Assembly (NCBI GenBank): GCA_028710415.1 | Contig: JAQTUE010000028.1 | Coordinates: 1-64,000 of the forward strand | Reading direction: 5' to 3' | DNA from: Paludibacter sp. | GTDB lineage: Bacteria > Bacteroidota > Bacteroidia > Bacteroidales > Paludibacteraceae | Length of the DNA stretch: 64,000 bases | In this document: positions 7,629-17,092 of the stretch, one piece after another | Numbering within the stretch: position 1 is the stretch's first letter | How the letters are laid out: each line of letters starts with the position of its first letter | Position numbers and translations under genes: made by a program | The notes under the pieces: generated by a model | What the model was told of the DNA's origin: nothing | Databases searched by the model: none | Seen by the model: the letters and a program-made list of their open reading frames with translations, nothing else

Positions 7629-8558
7629 ATGAAAAAGAATTATTTTTATCAAATGCTAGTTGCATTAATTATTTCTTCCACAGCTTTTGCTGCAGAAAAT
7701 GCATCTAATGAACCTGTAATAATTAGTGGTACTAAATTCACCTATCCATTAATCGAAAAATGGATTTCAGAATACGAAAAAGTAAATCCGAATGCAAATA
7801 TAAAACTGACTTCCAAAGCTAATACCGATCAGGTAGCCGACTTAAATATTATTGCGCACCATCCTTTACAAAGTGAGTTACAACACAATCAGGAAATTAT
7901 CTATGCCGGACGTTATGCATTGTTGCCGGTTACAAATAACAACAATCCTATTTTGGCTGCTACTTCTAAGAAAGGATTAAATAGAAAGGATTTAGATAGA
8001 CTTTTCTTTGAAGTGATTGATTATGATAGCGATGAACCAGTACAGAAATCAAAATATAAAGCCAATATTTATTCTCGCGATAATCAAGCTTGTGCTTCCA
8101 CAACCCTGGCCGGATATTTTGGTCATCAGTCTTCTGAAATCAGAGGTAAAAAGGTGTTTGGCGATGATATTTATTTGCTTTCGGCCATCAAGAAAGATTC
8201 AATCGGATTGACATACAATAATTTGGGTTATTTATACGATGTCAACTCACGAAACCTGAAAGAGGGAATTGCTCTTTTACCAATCGAGTTGAAAAAAGAA
8301 GCCAAACTTATTTTATCCGGTAATCTGGACGAAGTGTTGGGTGTGTTGGAGGCTACAAAAGTAGAGACAATTCCAGTGGAGAAAATTGGATTTATCTATT
8401 CCCAACAAAAAGACAGGAAGGAAGTCTCAGCTTTTCTGAAATGGGTTTTGACAGATGGACAGAAGTTTAATCACGAAAAAGGATTTTTAAATCTGGACAA
8501 GCAAGTTCTGGCTGAACAAGTGAACCGATTATCGGATAAGTTCCTATCCCTGAAATAA
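7629..8558 (+). CDS. Periplasmic PstS-like binding protein, divergent paralogue
   Basis: A 309-residue exported protein (signal peptide about 1-21, cleavage after AFA) of the type-2 periplasmic binding fold. It aligns with the binding protein at 23826: RDNQACASTTLAGYFG and SIGLTYNNLGYLYDV correspond to RSDACGAGETWAKYLG and ALGFGYNNIAYAYDL. The N-terminal ligand loop (SGAFALYP in the paralogue) is altered to SGTKFTYP. The Gly-rich GGGAGKG ligand segment of the paralogue is replaced by SKANTDQ. It heads an operon with SusC, SusD and a sulfatase and has no adjacent permease. It may therefore bind a different sulfur oxyanion or organosulfate, or act as a sensor. Confidence 0.75.
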   Translation: MKKNYFYQMLVALIISSTAFAAENASNEPVIISGTKFTYPLIEKWISEYEKVNPNANIKLTSKANTDQVADLNIIAHHPLQSELQHNQEIIYAGRYALLPVTNNNNPILAATSKKGLNRKDLDRLFFEVIDYDSDEPVQKSKYKANIYSRDNQACASTTLAGYFGHQSSEIRGKKVFGDDIYLLSAIKKDSIGLTYNNLGYLYDVNSRNLKEGIALLPIELKKEAKLILSGNLDEVLGVLEATKVETIPVEKIGFIYSQQKDRKEVSAFLKWVLTDGQKFNHEKGFLNLDKQVLAEQVNRLSDKFLSLK

Positions 8559-8581
8559 AAAAACAACTTAATTATAAAAAA

Positions 8582-8628
8582 GCGAGCGTCCCTTTTTCCG
8601 TCGGCAAACTGATACAGGGAACGCCCGC
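8582..8628 (+). promoter_or_regulatory. Intercistronic hairpin between binding protein and SusC
   Basis: GCGAGCGTCCCT (8582-8593) pairs with AGGGAACGCCCGC (8616-8628) with one bulge and one G-U pair, loop about 22 bases. A second small stem, ACAATT/AATTGT, overlaps the SusC start region. The hairpin has no U run, so it more likely tunes mRNA stability between the two genes than ends transcription. Confidence 0.6.
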
Positions 8629-8646
8629 TACAATTCGAAAAATTGT

Positions 8647-11600
8647 ATGGCAAAATTACCATTATTTTTTGGAAACGGCAAAACGTTTCCAGAGTTTCGT
8701 GTACGCAAATCCGGAATCCTATTCCTGTTTGCATTTCTTACTTCACTTTCTACATTTTCCCAGCAGGTTGAAATTAAAGGGACTGTTCTTGAAGAAAACT
8801 CTAAAGCCTCAGTTATTGGAGCAGTTATCAAAATCAAAGGTCAAAAAATAGTTGCAACATCTGATGCAAGTGGAAACTTTGCAGTCAACGTAAAATCACT
8901 CCCGGCAACATTACTCGTATCTTCAGTTGGTTTTAAAAATCAGGAAATTGACGTCTATGAAGCCGAATCTACCTTCATCTACCTTGCTGAAGATCAAAAC
9001 AGACTGAGCACTGTCGTAGTTGTGGGTTATGGAACCCAGAAACGAAGCGATTTTACAGGTTCACTTTCTTCTATTCCAACAGAATTTAAAGGGTTACCGG
9101 TAACTTCTCCCGATCGACTTATTCAAGGGGCGGTTTCAGGTGCCCAGGTTACACAATCGAGTGGTCAACCCGGAGGGGGCGTTTCTATCCGGGTTAGGGG
9201 GGGGACATCCATTAATGCAGGTAACGAACCACTTTATGTTATTGATGGTTTTCCTGTTTATAATGGAGATGCTTCGGTTGATGCAGGTGTAACAAGTGGT
9301 TCAAGCATCAATCCACTTTCAGGCATCAACCCTGATGACATAGAATCAATTGATGTGCTTAAAGATGCTTCTTCTACTGCTATTTATGGTTCACGTGGTG
9401 CAAATGGTGTAATATTGGTTACTACCAAAGCAGGAAAAAAAGGCAACTCATCTGTAACCTATGATGCTTATTATGGTATTCAACGAGTTGCAAAGAAAAT
9501 CGCCCTGTTAAATGCCTCACAATGGGGAGAATTAAAAAATGATGCCCTGAAAGATTCAGGTAAAAGCCCACTTTACTCACAGTCCCAAATCGATTCATTA
9601 GGTGTAGGGACCGATTGGCAAACAGCAGCATTCAGAGATGCACCTGTACAAAGTCACACCATTTCAATCTCATCAGGTACTGATAAAACAAGAATATTAC
9701 TTTCCGGAAATTATTTCAAACAGGAAGGTGTAATTATCAATACCGGTTTCGATCGTTATTCAGGGAAATTAAATCTCGATCATGATATAAATAAGAAGTT
9801 CAAGTTAGGTGTCTATCTGAATGGAAGTGTAACACATGCTGATGTTGCTCCTACAAGTACAGTACCCAATATCTTATCCATGGTTCCTGTTGTTTCAGTG
9901 AAAGATGCAAATGGTAAATATACAGCCAACAGCAGCTATGGTTCAACAGTAGCAAATCCAATTGCCACCTTAGTCGAAGCCATAAATGAAACAAATACAA
10001 CAAGATTTTTATTGAACGGTTTTGGAGAATATAAAATTATTGAAGGTTTAACTGCAAAGGTTTCATTGGGTACAGATATTATAAATAACAAACAAAATAA
10101 GTACACGCCATCTACACTATACGAAAGCTCACCGGGTGGTAATGCGTCTATTGGCTCATTATCTACCCTCAACTGGTTAAACGAAAACACTTTAAATTAC
10201 AAAAAGATAGTTGGTGAAAAACATTCAGTAGATATTCTTATCGGTAATACCCAACAACATTCAATTTCGGAAGCCTATATCGCCGGAGGATCAAATTTCG
10301 CCAGTGATGCGTTTACCTATAACAATATAGGTTCTGGAACCGTATTGGTTGCTCCATCATCATTAAGCAGTGAATGGACACTTCAATCGTACCTCGCCAG
10401 AGTTAATTATGGATATAATGAACTTTATTTATTCACACTTACAGCTCGTGCTGATGGTTCTTCACGCTTTGGAAAAAACAACAAATGGGGAACATTCCCA
10501 TCGGCTGCATTTGCTTGGAATGCATCAAATGAAAAATTTTTGAAAAATATCAAGCAAATAAGCTCATTGAAAGTTCGTTTAAGTGCCGGTTTGACAGGGA
10601 ATCAAGAAATTGATCCATATAAATCGCTTGCGAGACTTTCAAATTACCAATACTCATTTGCTAATACGTTGGTAAATGGTTTTGCAACAAGCAGTTTTGC
10701 CAATGATAACTTAACCTGGGAAAAAACAGCTCAATATGATCTAGGTCTCGATTTGGCACTATTCTCCGATAGAATCCAGTTAACTACTGATATTTATTAT
10801 AAGAAAACATCTGATTTATTATTGGAAGTTCCTGTACCCTTTTCATCAAGTTTATCCAGTGCTTTTCAAAACTGTGGAGTTGTCGAAAATAAAGGGATAG
10901 AAGTAGGATTAAAGACGTTGAACCTGACCGGTAAGTTTGAATGGACTACTAATTTTATATTTTCAGCGAATAAAAATAAAATCTTAAGCCTAGGAGGTGC
11001 GGATTATTTTTTTGTAACAGATCCTGCAAGTACAACTACACTTCCCACCCAAATTATTAAAGTAGGCGAATCAGTTGGAGCATTTTATATGTATAAAACT
11101 GATGGTGTAGATGCTGCTACAGGAAATCAAAAATACAAAAATTTAAATAGTGGAGATGGTGCAATTACTCAAGATGGTGATAGAACTATTGTGGGCAGTT
11201 CTCAACCTAAATTTTTGGCAAGTATTACGAATACTTTCAGGTATAAAAATTTTGATTTATCAGTTTTTCTGAATTCCTCTTACGGGAACAAAATCTTTAA
11301 CTGGACACGTGCTAACCTTGAATTAGGAACAGGTTTTACAGGAGCGGTTGCATCATTATTAAACCGTTGGACTTCAACTAATACAAATACGGATATGCAT
11401 AAAGCTATCGAAAACCCTGCGGTGACAATATCCGATCGATTTGTTGAGGATGGTTCTTATCTTCGACTTAAGAATATTTCTTTTGGTTATACTTTCCCCA
11501 AAAAACTTATCTCTAAGGTCCGGATTAAAAATGCCCGTGTATATGTTTCAGGATCAAACCTACTGACATGGACTAATTATACAGGTTACGATCCTGAAGT

Positions 11601-11697
11601 AAGTACAAATGGTCAAAACTCGATCAGTTCCGGTATGGACAGAGGCGCATATCCTACTGCTAAAACAGTTTTAGGTGGTGTTAGCATTACGTTTTAA
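8647..11697 (+). CDS. SusC/RagA-type TonB-dependent outer-membrane transporter
   Basis: A 1016-residue outer-membrane receptor that imports a large ligand using TonB energy. Order of parts: an N-terminal extension and signal peptide (about 1-39, ending STFSQQ); a carboxypeptidase-regulatory-like domain (about 42-115); the SusC signature VVVGYGTQKRSDFTGS; a plug domain containing SIRVRGGTSINAGNEPLYVIDG and DVLKDASSTAIYGSRGANGVILVTTK; then the beta-barrel ending in VLGGVSITF. The terminal Phe is usual for barrel assembly. It pairs with the SusD at 11732. With the sulfatase downstream and promoter A upstream, the ligand is probably a sulfated compound. Confidence 0.95.
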   Translation: MAKLPLFFGNGKTFPEFRVRKSGILFLFAFLTSLSTFSQQVEIKGTVLEENSKASVIGAVIKIKGQKIVATSDASGNFAVNVKSLPATLLVSSVGFKNQEIDVYEAESTFIYLAEDQNRLSTVVVVGYGTQKRSDFTGSLSSIPTEFKGLPVTSPDRLIQGAVSGAQVTQSSGQPGGGVSIRVRGGTSINAGNEPLYVIDGFPVYNGDASVDAGVTSGSSINPLSGINPDDIESIDVLKDASSTAIYGSRGANGVILVTTKAGKKGNSSVTYDAYYGIQRVAKKIALLNASQWGELKNDALKDSGKSPLYSQSQIDSLGVGTDWQTAAFRDAPVQSHTISISSGTDKTRILLSGNYFKQEGVIINTGFDRYSGKLNLDHDINKKFKLGVYLNGSVTHADVAPTSTVPNILSMVPVVSVKDANGKYTANSSYGSTVANPIATLVEAINETNTTRFLLNGFGEYKIIEGLTAKVSLGTDIINNKQNKYTPSTLYESSPGGNASIGSLSTLNWLNENTLNYKKIVGEKHSVDILIGNTQQHSISEAYIAGGSNFASDAFTYNNIGSGTVLVAPSSLSSEWTLQSYLARVNYGYNELYLFTLTARADGSSRFGKNNKWGTFPSAAFAWNASNEKFLKNIKQISSLKVRLSAGLTGNQEIDPYKSLARLSNYQYSFANTLVNGFATSSFANDNLTWEKTAQYDLGLDLALFSDRIQLTTDIYYKKTSDLLLEVPVPFSSSLSSAFQNCGVVENKGIEVGLKTLNLTGKFEWTTNFIFSANKNKILSLGGADYFFVTDPASTTTLPTQIIKVGESVGAFYMYKTDGVDAATGNQKYKNLNSGDGAITQDGDRTIVGSSQPKFLASITNTFRYKNFDLSVFLNSSYGNKIFNWTRANLELGTGFTGAVASLLNRWTSTNTNTDMHKAIENPAVTISDRFVEDGSYLRLKNISFGYTFPKKLISKVRIKNARVYVSGSNLLTWTNYTGYDPEVSTNGQNSISSGMDRGAYPTAKTVLGGVSITF

Positions 11698-11731
11698 TTC
11701 AAACTCATATCAAAATTTAAAAGTTATCATT

Positions 11732-13255
11732 ATGAAAAAAATATATTTTCTACCTGCCTTCATCTTAAGTGTTTTGTCGGCTTGTACAACTCTTGAGGAA
11801 AGTCCACAATCATTTATTTCACCCGATCAGTTTTATAAAACATCAGGAGATGCTATCTCGGCAGTAAATGCAATTTATTATCCTCTGGTTGATAATAAAG
11901 TAGGAGCGCAACCATTGTACAACAGATTGTTTGATACTGGCCTTGATTTTATGACAGATGATTTGGATGCCGGACCAGGGTCGCCAAACGCTGAAGTTCG
12001 TGCGTTGGCAAAACTAACTCAGGCATCAACCAATCTCCGTATTCAACAAATCTGGACTGAGCACTATGAGGGAATTAATAAAGCAAATATTGCTTTAGAA
12101 AAAATCCCCGGTATAACAATGGATGATAAACTAAAAAACAGATTATTGGGTGAATCCCGCTTCTTAAGAGCATTTTATTATTTTAATCTGGTTCGGCTTT
12201 ATGGCGATGTGCCTTTGTTGTTAACGGACCAAACTAAACTCTCAATAGCAGAATTACAAGTGCCAAGAACTCCAAAAGAGCAGGTTTACACACAAATAAT
12301 AGCAGATTTAATTGAATCGGCCAATTTGTTTAAAAACGGTTCCTCAGGTGAAGCAGGACGTGCTACCGAAGGTGCTGCAAAATCATTATTGTCAAAAGTC
12401 TATTTAACACAACGTGATTGGAGTAATTCTGTAAAGTTGGCCGAAGAAGTAATTAATGGAACTTATGGTTATGCCCTTTTAGATAATTATTCACAAGTGT
12501 TTCTTCCAGCTTACAAAAATGGAAAAGAGCATATCTTTTCAGCTCAGATAAAAGGGAGTACCATCAGTACAGGGCATCTGGTGACTTCAAGTGATATAGA
12601 ATCTGGAGTTCCCGGATTGAAAGGCTCATATGGCAATCAATTAGCTTTTTACACAGTAGGTAACGATAAATTCTTCAGTCTTTATAAACTTTATAATTCC
12701 AAAGATAAACGTAAAAGAGTATCATTTGTAACTTACTATATCAGTCCAACCAATGGTAAAAAGTATGCCACAATAAATGCTCCCGGAGACTCAGTACCTT
12801 TTATAAATAAAAACTGGGATCCAAATTATGCTGCAACCGGACAATCGGATGCCAATGCTAATATATTGCGATTTGCGGAAGTATTACTAATACACGCCGA
12901 AGCTGAAAATGAATTGAATGGTCCAACAGAAAAAGCATATACTTCTATAAATAAAATCAGAAAAAGAGCCGGGATTAACGATCTTACTGCCGGTTTGACA
13001 CAAGATCAGTTTCGTGATTCTGTTTACCTGGAAAGGAGATTAGAACTTGTGGCCGAATATCACAGGTATTTTGATCTTATCCGTGAAACCGGAACTGAAG
13101 TTACAGGAGTTGGACCGGAAGGAAAGGGAATTCTTATCAAAGCATTACAAAAAGTCGGGAAAAACAATGTTTCGGCTAAACATTACTTATATGCCATACC
13201 GCAAGGTGAAAAAGATAGAAATCCGAAACTTACACAAAATCCGGGCTGGGAATGA
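11732..13255 (+). CDS. SusD/RagB-type surface lipoprotein
   Basis: A 507-residue partner of the SusC transporter that caps the barrel and captures the ligand. The start is set at 11732 because this ATG begins a proper lipoprotein signal (MKKIYFLPAFILSVLSAC, lipid Cys18). An upstream in-frame ATG at 11675 would overlap the SusC gene. The SusD N-terminal TPR-like domain includes FLRAFYYFNLVRLYGDVPL. The C-terminus contains LLIHAEAENELNG, ERRLELVAEYHRYFDLIRE and the family ending NPKLTQNPGW. It is 34 bp after SusC and overlaps the next gene by 4 bp (ATGA), so the genes are translationally coupled. Confidence 0.95.
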   Translation: MKKIYFLPAFILSVLSACTTLEESPQSFISPDQFYKTSGDAISAVNAIYYPLVDNKVGAQPLYNRLFDTGLDFMTDDLDAGPGSPNAEVRALAKLTQASTNLRIQQIWTEHYEGINKANIALEKIPGITMDDKLKNRLLGESRFLRAFYYFNLVRLYGDVPLLLTDQTKLSIAELQVPRTPKEQVYTQIIADLIESANLFKNGSSGEAGRATEGAAKSLLSKVYLTQRDWSNSVKLAEEVINGTYGYALLDNYSQVFLPAYKNGKEHIFSAQIKGSTISTGHLVTSSDIESGVPGLKGSYGNQLAFYTVGNDKFFSLYKLYNSKDKRKRVSFVTYYISPTNGKKYATINAPGDSVPFINKNWDPNYAATGQSDANANILRFAEVLLIHAEAENELNGPTEKAYTSINKIRKRAGINDLTAGLTQDQFRDSVYLERRLELVAEYHRYFDLIRETGTEVTGVGPEGKGILIKALQKVGKNNVSAKHYLYAIPQGEKDRNPKLTQNPGWE

Positions 13256-14514
13256 AACTAAAATATTTGTTTTTTGCCATACTGCTTACATTGAACTTTA
13301 ATGCAATTGCACAAGTCAAAACTGAAGCAAATTACTTTGATGGAAATAAGTTATTTTCCATTGTAAAAAAGTATGTTTCACTCGGTGAGCATCGTACCGG
13401 TACTCCAACAGATTTAGCCACATCCGATTGGATAGGATCAGAATTGAAATCAGTTGGCTATGCAGTGAAATATCTTGAATTCCCAATCAAACAATTCTTT
13501 CCTGAAAAAGTTTTTTTAGCACAAGAAAAGGATACGATTCAGGCATTTCCACTTTGGTGGGTTAATGAAAAAATCAAACGTGTTGTAAGTGGAACTTTGG
13601 TGGATGTTGATAAAGTGAAATCATTAAGTGTAAATGATATTGCTTTAATTCATTTCCCATTAAAACAGGTCAACGTAAATCCAAAGATTTATATTGATTC
13701 GTTAATCAAAGCAGGTGTGGTTGGAATTGTTATCATTACAGACAATCAGTCGGGAGAGATTGAAGCATATAACACCAACAAAGATCAACAACCCTGGAAA
13801 GTGCCGATTATTCTTATTGCACCAAATGATAGTGCCAGGGCACTTGCTTTTGTAAAGAGAAATAAACGAATCACGTTGGCAATTAACGGAACTTTCAAAG
13901 ATGTAATTGGTCGAAATGTGTATGGTACTATTGGACATGGTGAAAAGTATATAGTAGTTTCAACACCTATCAGCGGTTGGTTTACTTGTGGCGGCGAACG
14001 TGGTTCAGGTATAGCAATCTGGTTGGCTCTTGCTAAATGGGCCGCTGTTCAAAAAACTGATTACACATTTGTGTTTACAGCTAATTCAGGTCACGAACAT
14101 GCATTTAAAGGTGCACATGAATACCTGGAACGTGATGCACCGCCTGTTTTAAAGACCAAACTTTGGATTCATTTTGGTGCCGGTGCAGCTACACTGGAAT
14201 GGAAAAAAACCTCTCAAGGCTTAGTAAAACAATCCAATGTAGATCCAAATCGCAGGTTCTTTTTTAGCGATTCAGTTAGCACATCATTTAATAATGCTTT
14301 TAAAGATATCGAAGCTCAAAAGATTTTAGCTAACCAAAATCCCGGAGGTGAACTGGTATATGTGGCACGTAAAGGATATACCCGTTTTGCAGGCGTATCA
14401 TATGGACATCCGTTCTTTCATGTTAAAACAGACGACGAAAATACTACTTCGCCAGAAATCCTGGAAGCAACTGCCAAAGCATTTAAAAATTTAATTCTGG
14501 AACAAACAAAATAA
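13252..14514 (+). CDS. Exported M28-peptidase-like protein with PA-like insert
   Basis: A 420-residue protein with a signal peptide (cleavage after AIA, about residue 20). The layout resembles M28 aminopeptidases with a protease-associated insert (about 100-215, DIALIHFPLKQ... VGIVIITDN). The normal metal-binding pattern is altered. Where family members have a His-x-Asp this protein has STPISGWFTCGGERGSG. The Glu-Glu pair is replaced by SGHEHAFKG. GHPFFHVKTDDEN keeps only the last His. It may be a non-peptidase relative, such as a binding or amide-hydrolysing protein. It starts within the SusD stop codon and precedes the sulfatase, so it probably helps process the imported sulfated ligand. 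Confidence 0.7.
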   Translation: MKLKYLFFAILLTLNFNAIAQVKTEANYFDGNKLFSIVKKYVSLGEHRTGTPTDLATSDWIGSELKSVGYAVKYLEFPIKQFFPEKVFLAQEKDTIQAFPLWWVNEKIKRVVSGTLVDVDKVKSLSVNDIALIHFPLKQVNVNPKIYIDSLIKAGVVGIVIITDNQSGEIEAYNTNKDQQPWKVPIILIAPNDSARALAFVKRNKRITLAINGTFKDVIGRNVYGTIGHGEKYIVVSTPISGWFTCGGERGSGIAIWLALAKWAAVQKTDYTFVFTANSGHEHAFKGAHEYLERDAPPVLKTKLWIHFGAGAATLEWKKTSQGLVKQSNVDPNRRFFFSDSVSTSFNNAFKDIEAQKILANQNPGGELVYVARKGYTRFAGVSYGHPFFHVKTDDENTTSPEILEATAKAFKNLILEQTK

Positions 14515-14530
14515 TTTTAAAAGATATTTT

Positions 14531-16849
14531 ATGAACAAATTGTATTTAAAAACAGGAAGTTTCGGACTATTGGCAACGTCATTACTGACGAGTGCATTTG
14601 GTCAAAATCCACAGGCAGTGACATCTGCCAACGGATTTAAGGGGAAAATTGGTAAAACGTTGGCCGATTCACAAGAATCATGGCCGGAAAAGAAAACATC
14701 GCCTAAAGGAGCTCCTAATGTGGTAGTCTGGTTGATTGATGATGCCGGTTATGGTACTTCCAGTGCATTTGGAGGTTTAATGGAAACTCCGATACTGGAT
14801 AGTTTGGCAAATAATGGGTTGCGTTACACCAACTTTCATTCAACCGGCGTAAGTTCTCCAACCCGTGCAGCATTGTTGACTGGTCGAAATCACCATTCAG
14901 TTCACATGGGAACCCTGAATTACAGTTCCCAGGGTTTTCCCGGTTACGATGCCATTATGCCGGGGGATAAAGCAACCATTGCAGAAGTGTTGCATGAAAA
15001 TAATTATAACACATTTGCTGTTGGTAAATATCACGTTGCACCTTTGGATGAAATTACAGCCAATGGACCTTTTGATCGTTGGGCTGTAGGTCGTGGCTTC
15101 GACCATTTTTATGGTTTCCAACTAGGTCATACCGATCAATTTCATCCTAATTTATATGAAGATACCAAAGTGATTGACATTGAGCCAAACACCAAGCATT
15201 TAACTACTTTGCTTGCTGATAAAGCCATTAGTTACATTTCAAATCAAAAATCAATTTCACCTGATAAACCGTTTTTCCTCTATTTTGCTTCTGGTGCAAT
15301 TCACTCGCCACATCAGGTCGAAAAGAAATGGAGCGATTTGTACAAAGGCAAATTTGATAAAGGTTGGGACTGGTATCGGGAAGAAGTATTTGCCCGTCAG
15401 AAAAGGCTGGGAGTTATTCCTGCAGATGCCATTTTACCCGACCGTGATCCGACAGTAAAAGCATGGAATAGTCTTACGCCCGAACAGAAAAAAGTATATG
15501 CCCGCTTTATGGAAGTATATGCAGGTTTCTTAACACATGCGGATTATGAATTTGGTCGCATTGTCAATCATTTGAAAGAAATAGGGCAAGCCGATAATAC
15601 CATTATTCTTGTAAGCATTGGCGATAATGGTTCAAGCCATAGTCCGAGAAACGGTACATTAAATGGATATATCAGTAGTCTGGACGAAGACAAACAAGTG
15701 GCCGAACTATATAAAAATATAGATAAGATTGGAACAGAACATTCGTTTGAAGATGCTCCTTCTGGCTGGACACAAGCTACCAATACACCTTTCCGCCTGT
15801 GGAAAGCCGATCCCAACAGCGAAGGGGGAACTCACCAACCATTGATAGTATATTATCCCAACGGGAAATTGGAAAAAGGTGGAATCCGTGAACAATATGG
15901 TCATGTGATTGACATAGCACCAACTATTTATGAACTTACCGGAGCAAAAGTACCTGAAATGATTAAAGGCTATAAACAACAACCTCTCGAAGGAACTAGT
16001 CTTGCATATTCTATTTACGATGCTAAAGCAACAAACCGTCATACAGTACAATATTATGAGCTTTTTGGAAAAAGGGCAATCGTAAAAGATGGTTGGAAGG
16101 CATCTGTGTTTCACCAATCCGGAGCTGATTTTGCAAAAGATATCTGGGAGCTTTACGATCTGAAAAAAGACTTTAACGAGCGTATTGATCTTGCTTCTAA
16201 ATTTCCAGTAAAGGTCAAGGAACTTCAAGCTGTGTTCGATGAAGAAGCAAAAAAGTACAATGTATATCCTTTAATCGACAATGCATTGGGTCATAGTGCC
16301 GGAGGAAGAGCACGTAGTCCCTATGGTTTGAATAAAAAAGTCGTTTTGTACACCGGAATTGATCAATTGCTTACCTATAGTGGACCACAATTTCAGGGCG
16401 ATCCGTTTACTATTACGGCTGATATAGATCTAAAATCAACAGCCGATCAAGGCGTTTTATTTGCGACCGGTTCTGAATTTGATGGCTTAAGTTTATACAT
16501 AAAAGATGGAAAATTTCAGGTGGCTCATAACACAGGAACTATTGTGAAATATTTGGAATCAAATACAACAGTTCCCGTTGGGAAATCCAAGTTGAGATTT
16601 GAATTCAATTACATTGCGCCTGCAGTGAAAGGACGACGAAACTTTACTACACCTGCAGGAACAGAAGCCTTATACATTAACGACCAAAAAGTGGCAGAAA
16701 GAGATATTGTTGCCTCCGAAGGCTTTATTGCTGTATACAAGGATGGTATTGATGTTGGCTCTGACAGAAACTCGCCGGTTACCGATCATTACAAAGTACC
16801 TTTTGCTTTTACCGGAAAATTGAATAATGTAACGATTGAATATAAATAA
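14531..16849 (+). CDS. Serine-type formylglycine sulfatase (arylsulfatase family)
   Basis: A 772-residue exported sulfatase (signal peptide about 1-24, cleavage before QNP). The alkaline-phosphatase-fold core starts with NVVVWLIDDAGYG, which supplies metal ligands D70 and D71. The modification motif is S108-S-P-T-R112, i.e. the [C/S]-x-P-x-R signature with Ser as the residue to be oxidised to formylglycine. GKYH and IGDNGSS are further active-site segments. A C-terminal domain from about 600 looks like a lectin or jelly-roll domain. Ser-type sulfatases need the radical-SAM maturase, and one is encoded at 22357. It is the last gene of the promoter A operon and is followed by a terminator. Confidence 0.92.
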   Translation: MNKLYLKTGSFGLLATSLLTSAFGQNPQAVTSANGFKGKIGKTLADSQESWPEKKTSPKGAPNVVVWLIDDAGYGTSSAFGGLMETPILDSLANNGLRYTNFHSTGVSSPTRAALLTGRNHHSVHMGTLNYSSQGFPGYDAIMPGDKATIAEVLHENNYNTFAVGKYHVAPLDEITANGPFDRWAVGRGFDHFYGFQLGHTDQFHPNLYEDTKVIDIEPNTKHLTTLLADKAISYISNQKSISPDKPFFLYFASGAIHSPHQVEKKWSDLYKGKFDKGWDWYREEVFARQKRLGVIPADAILPDRDPTVKAWNSLTPEQKKVYARFMEVYAGFLTHADYEFGRIVNHLKEIGQADNTIILVSIGDNGSSHSPRNGTLNGYISSLDEDKQVAELYKNIDKIGTEHSFEDAPSGWTQATNTPFRLWKADPNSEGGTHQPLIVYYPNGKLEKGGIREQYGHVIDIAPTIYELTGAKVPEMIKGYKQQPLEGTSLAYSIYDAKATNRHTVQYYELFGKRAIVKDGWKASVFHQSGADFAKDIWELYDLKKDFNERIDLASKFPVKVKELQAVFDEEAKKYNVYPLIDNALGHSAGGRARSPYGLNKKVVLYTGIDQLLTYSGPQFQGDPFTITADIDLKSTADQGVLFATGSEFDGLSLYIKDGKFQVAHNTGTIVKYLESNTTVPVGKSKLRFEFNYIAPAVKGRRNFTTPAGTEALYINDQKVAERDIVASEGFIAVYKDGIDVGSDRNSPVTDHYKVPFAFTGKLNNVTIEYK

Positions 16850-16882
16850 AACAATCATCAGTTTTTTTGATTATTAACATCT

Positions 16883-16920
16883 AACCGTCCAATACCGAAA
16901 GTTTTGGACGGTTGTTTTTA
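16883..16920 (+). terminator. Terminator of the SusCD-sulfatase operon
   Basis: A 10-bp stem (AACCGTCCAA / TTGGACGGTT) with an 11-base loop, followed by GTTTTT, located 33 bases after the sulfatase stop codon. Confidence 0.85.
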
Positions 16921-16986
16921 CTTGGCATTCCAAAATAATATAAACTGTAAACTGTCACTCTTATCAGTATTTTAAACGACGGAATA

Positions 16987-17055
16987 TACCTAAAAAAAGG
17001 TATTTAAATGACTCAGAATAGGTATTTTATATACTAAATAGATCCTGTATTTTTG
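16987..17055 (+). promoter_or_regulatory. Operator/promoter B of cysK
   Basis: Dyad 1 TACCTAAAAAAAGGTA (16987-17002), 6-base spacer, dyad 2 TGACTCAGAATAGGTA (17009-17024), then 23 bases to the -7 box TATTTTTG (17048-17055). Dyad 1 differs from that of operator A at a single position. This makes cysK part of the same predicted regulon. Confidence 0.85.
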
Positions 17056-17092
17056 TATAAAGTAACAATATATCCACTCAACTATATATGAT

